Translations under genes and position numbers: made by a program | Shown here: one piece after another, positions 52,261 to 52,386 of the stretch | How the letters are laid out: every line of letters starts with the position of its first letter | Numbering within the stretch: the first letter of the stretch is position 1 | Notes under the pieces: model-generated | The model's database searches: none | What the model saw: the letters and a program-made list of their open reading frames with translations, nothing else | Told to the model about the DNA's origin: nothing | Origin: Bacteroidales bacterium | Lineage (GTDB): Bacteria; Bacteroidota; Bacteroidia; Bacteroidales; UBA10428 | Direction of reading: 5' to 3' | Assembly (NCBI GenBank): GCA_016931575.1 | Contig: JAFGEO010000135.1 | Location: forward strand, 1-52,386 | DNA length: 52,386 nucleotides

Positions 52261-52386
52261 CAGGCCTTCAGCCTGTGATCTCTCAGGCTTTCAGCCTGTG
52301 ATCTTTCAGGCTTTCAGCCTGTTAATGGTATTGCCGATCTAAGGCTTCGATCTTTCAGGCTTTCAGCCTGTTAATGGTATTGGCAA
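52261..52386. repeat. Intergenic array of hairpin repeats CAGGCTTTCAGCCTG
   Basis: Four copies of the 15-base quasi-palindrome CAGGCTTTCAGCCTG (first copy CAGGCCTTCAGCCTG) at 52261-52275, 52284-52298, 52307-52321 and 52356-52370. The first three have period 23 (spacer GTGATCTY-like). The last interval is 49 because a 26-base unit (TTAATGGTATTGCC...) was added, and the 35-base block GATCTTTCAGG...TATTG occurs at 52300 and again at 52349. The array continues to the window edge. It follows the GH9 stop and could fold into serial hairpins. Confidence 0.85.

Noticed and set aside
52261-52386. Repeat array considered as a CRISPR
   Set aside because: Units are about 15 bp and self-complementary, spacing is 8 or 34 bases with repeated rather than unique spacers, and no cas gene is present.

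Overview
The window looks like a chromosomal segment of an environmental, polysaccharide-degrading member of the Bacteroidota. The evidence is a SusC/SusD pair with a surface glycan-binding lipoprotein, two large proteins ending in type IX secretion (T9SS) sorting domains, a BACON-domain GH5 lipoprotein, many lipoboxes, weak Shine-Dalgarno signals, and several upstream sites matching the Bacteroidota -7 element TAnnTTTG. No tRNA, rRNA, CRISPR array, integrase or intact insertion sequence was seen. No database search was possible; all family names come from reading motifs.

Region 1 (1-9.6 kb) is a surface-glycan locus. A nucleotide-sugar 4,6-dehydratase cut by the left edge converges on a seven-gene minus-strand operon: uronate-type epimerase, flippase, GT4, an O-antigen polymerase fused to a PglA-like GT4, GNAT acetyltransferase, phosphoglycosyl transferase and DegT aminotransferase. 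Dehydratase, aminotransferase, acetyltransferase and phosphoglycosyl transferase together fit a diacetylbacillosamine-type lipid-linked first sugar, which the GT domains extend, the flippase exports and the Wzy domain polymerises. Region 2 (9.85-14.6 kb) is one giant secreted CotH-kinase/lamin-tail protein. Region 3 (14.8-22.4 kb) is a YbhGFSR-like efflux operon led by its TetR regulator, with TolC, HlyD, two ATPases, two permeases and an NmrA-like reductase inserted between the ATPases. The TetR promoter (TTG-N20-TAAATTTG) directly abuts a palindrome, a good autoregulation site. A CrtD-like carotenoid desaturase is divergent from it, with its own promoter overlapped by a perfect 10-bp inverted repeat.

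Region 4 (24-36 kb) is mixed: a TPR protein, DUF1801, a secreted M4 metalloprotease with an unusual inserted domain, a GH5 cellulase lipoprotein, a DUF3267 membrane zincin, an oversized nucleoside diphosphate kinase homologue with all catalytic residues, an orphan SiaC-like phosphoprotein, an AmmeMemoRadiSam radical SAM enzyme, and a PfkB kinase/isochorismatase-fold hydrolase/SIS isomerase cluster. Region 5 (36-43 kb) has a sialate O-acetylesterase-like lipoprotein that has lost its catalytic serine motif, a three-gene cell-envelope module (two paralogous lipoproteins plus a predicted beta-barrel) of a kind I do not recognise, and an SPL-family radical SAM protein.

Region 6 (43-52.4 kb) is a compact polysaccharide utilisation locus: glycan-binding lipoprotein, SusC, SusD, strong terminator, GH9 endoglucanase. 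With the GH5 upstream this points to cellulose or another beta-glucan. No HTCS, ECF sigma/anti-sigma or AraC regulator is in the window. The right edge is an array of hairpin-forming repeats.

No wholly new defence or mobile system was found. The best candidates for new biology are the polymerase-glycosyltransferase fusion, the enlarged NDK, the dead-esterase lipoprotein, and the paired-lipoprotein/beta-barrel module.
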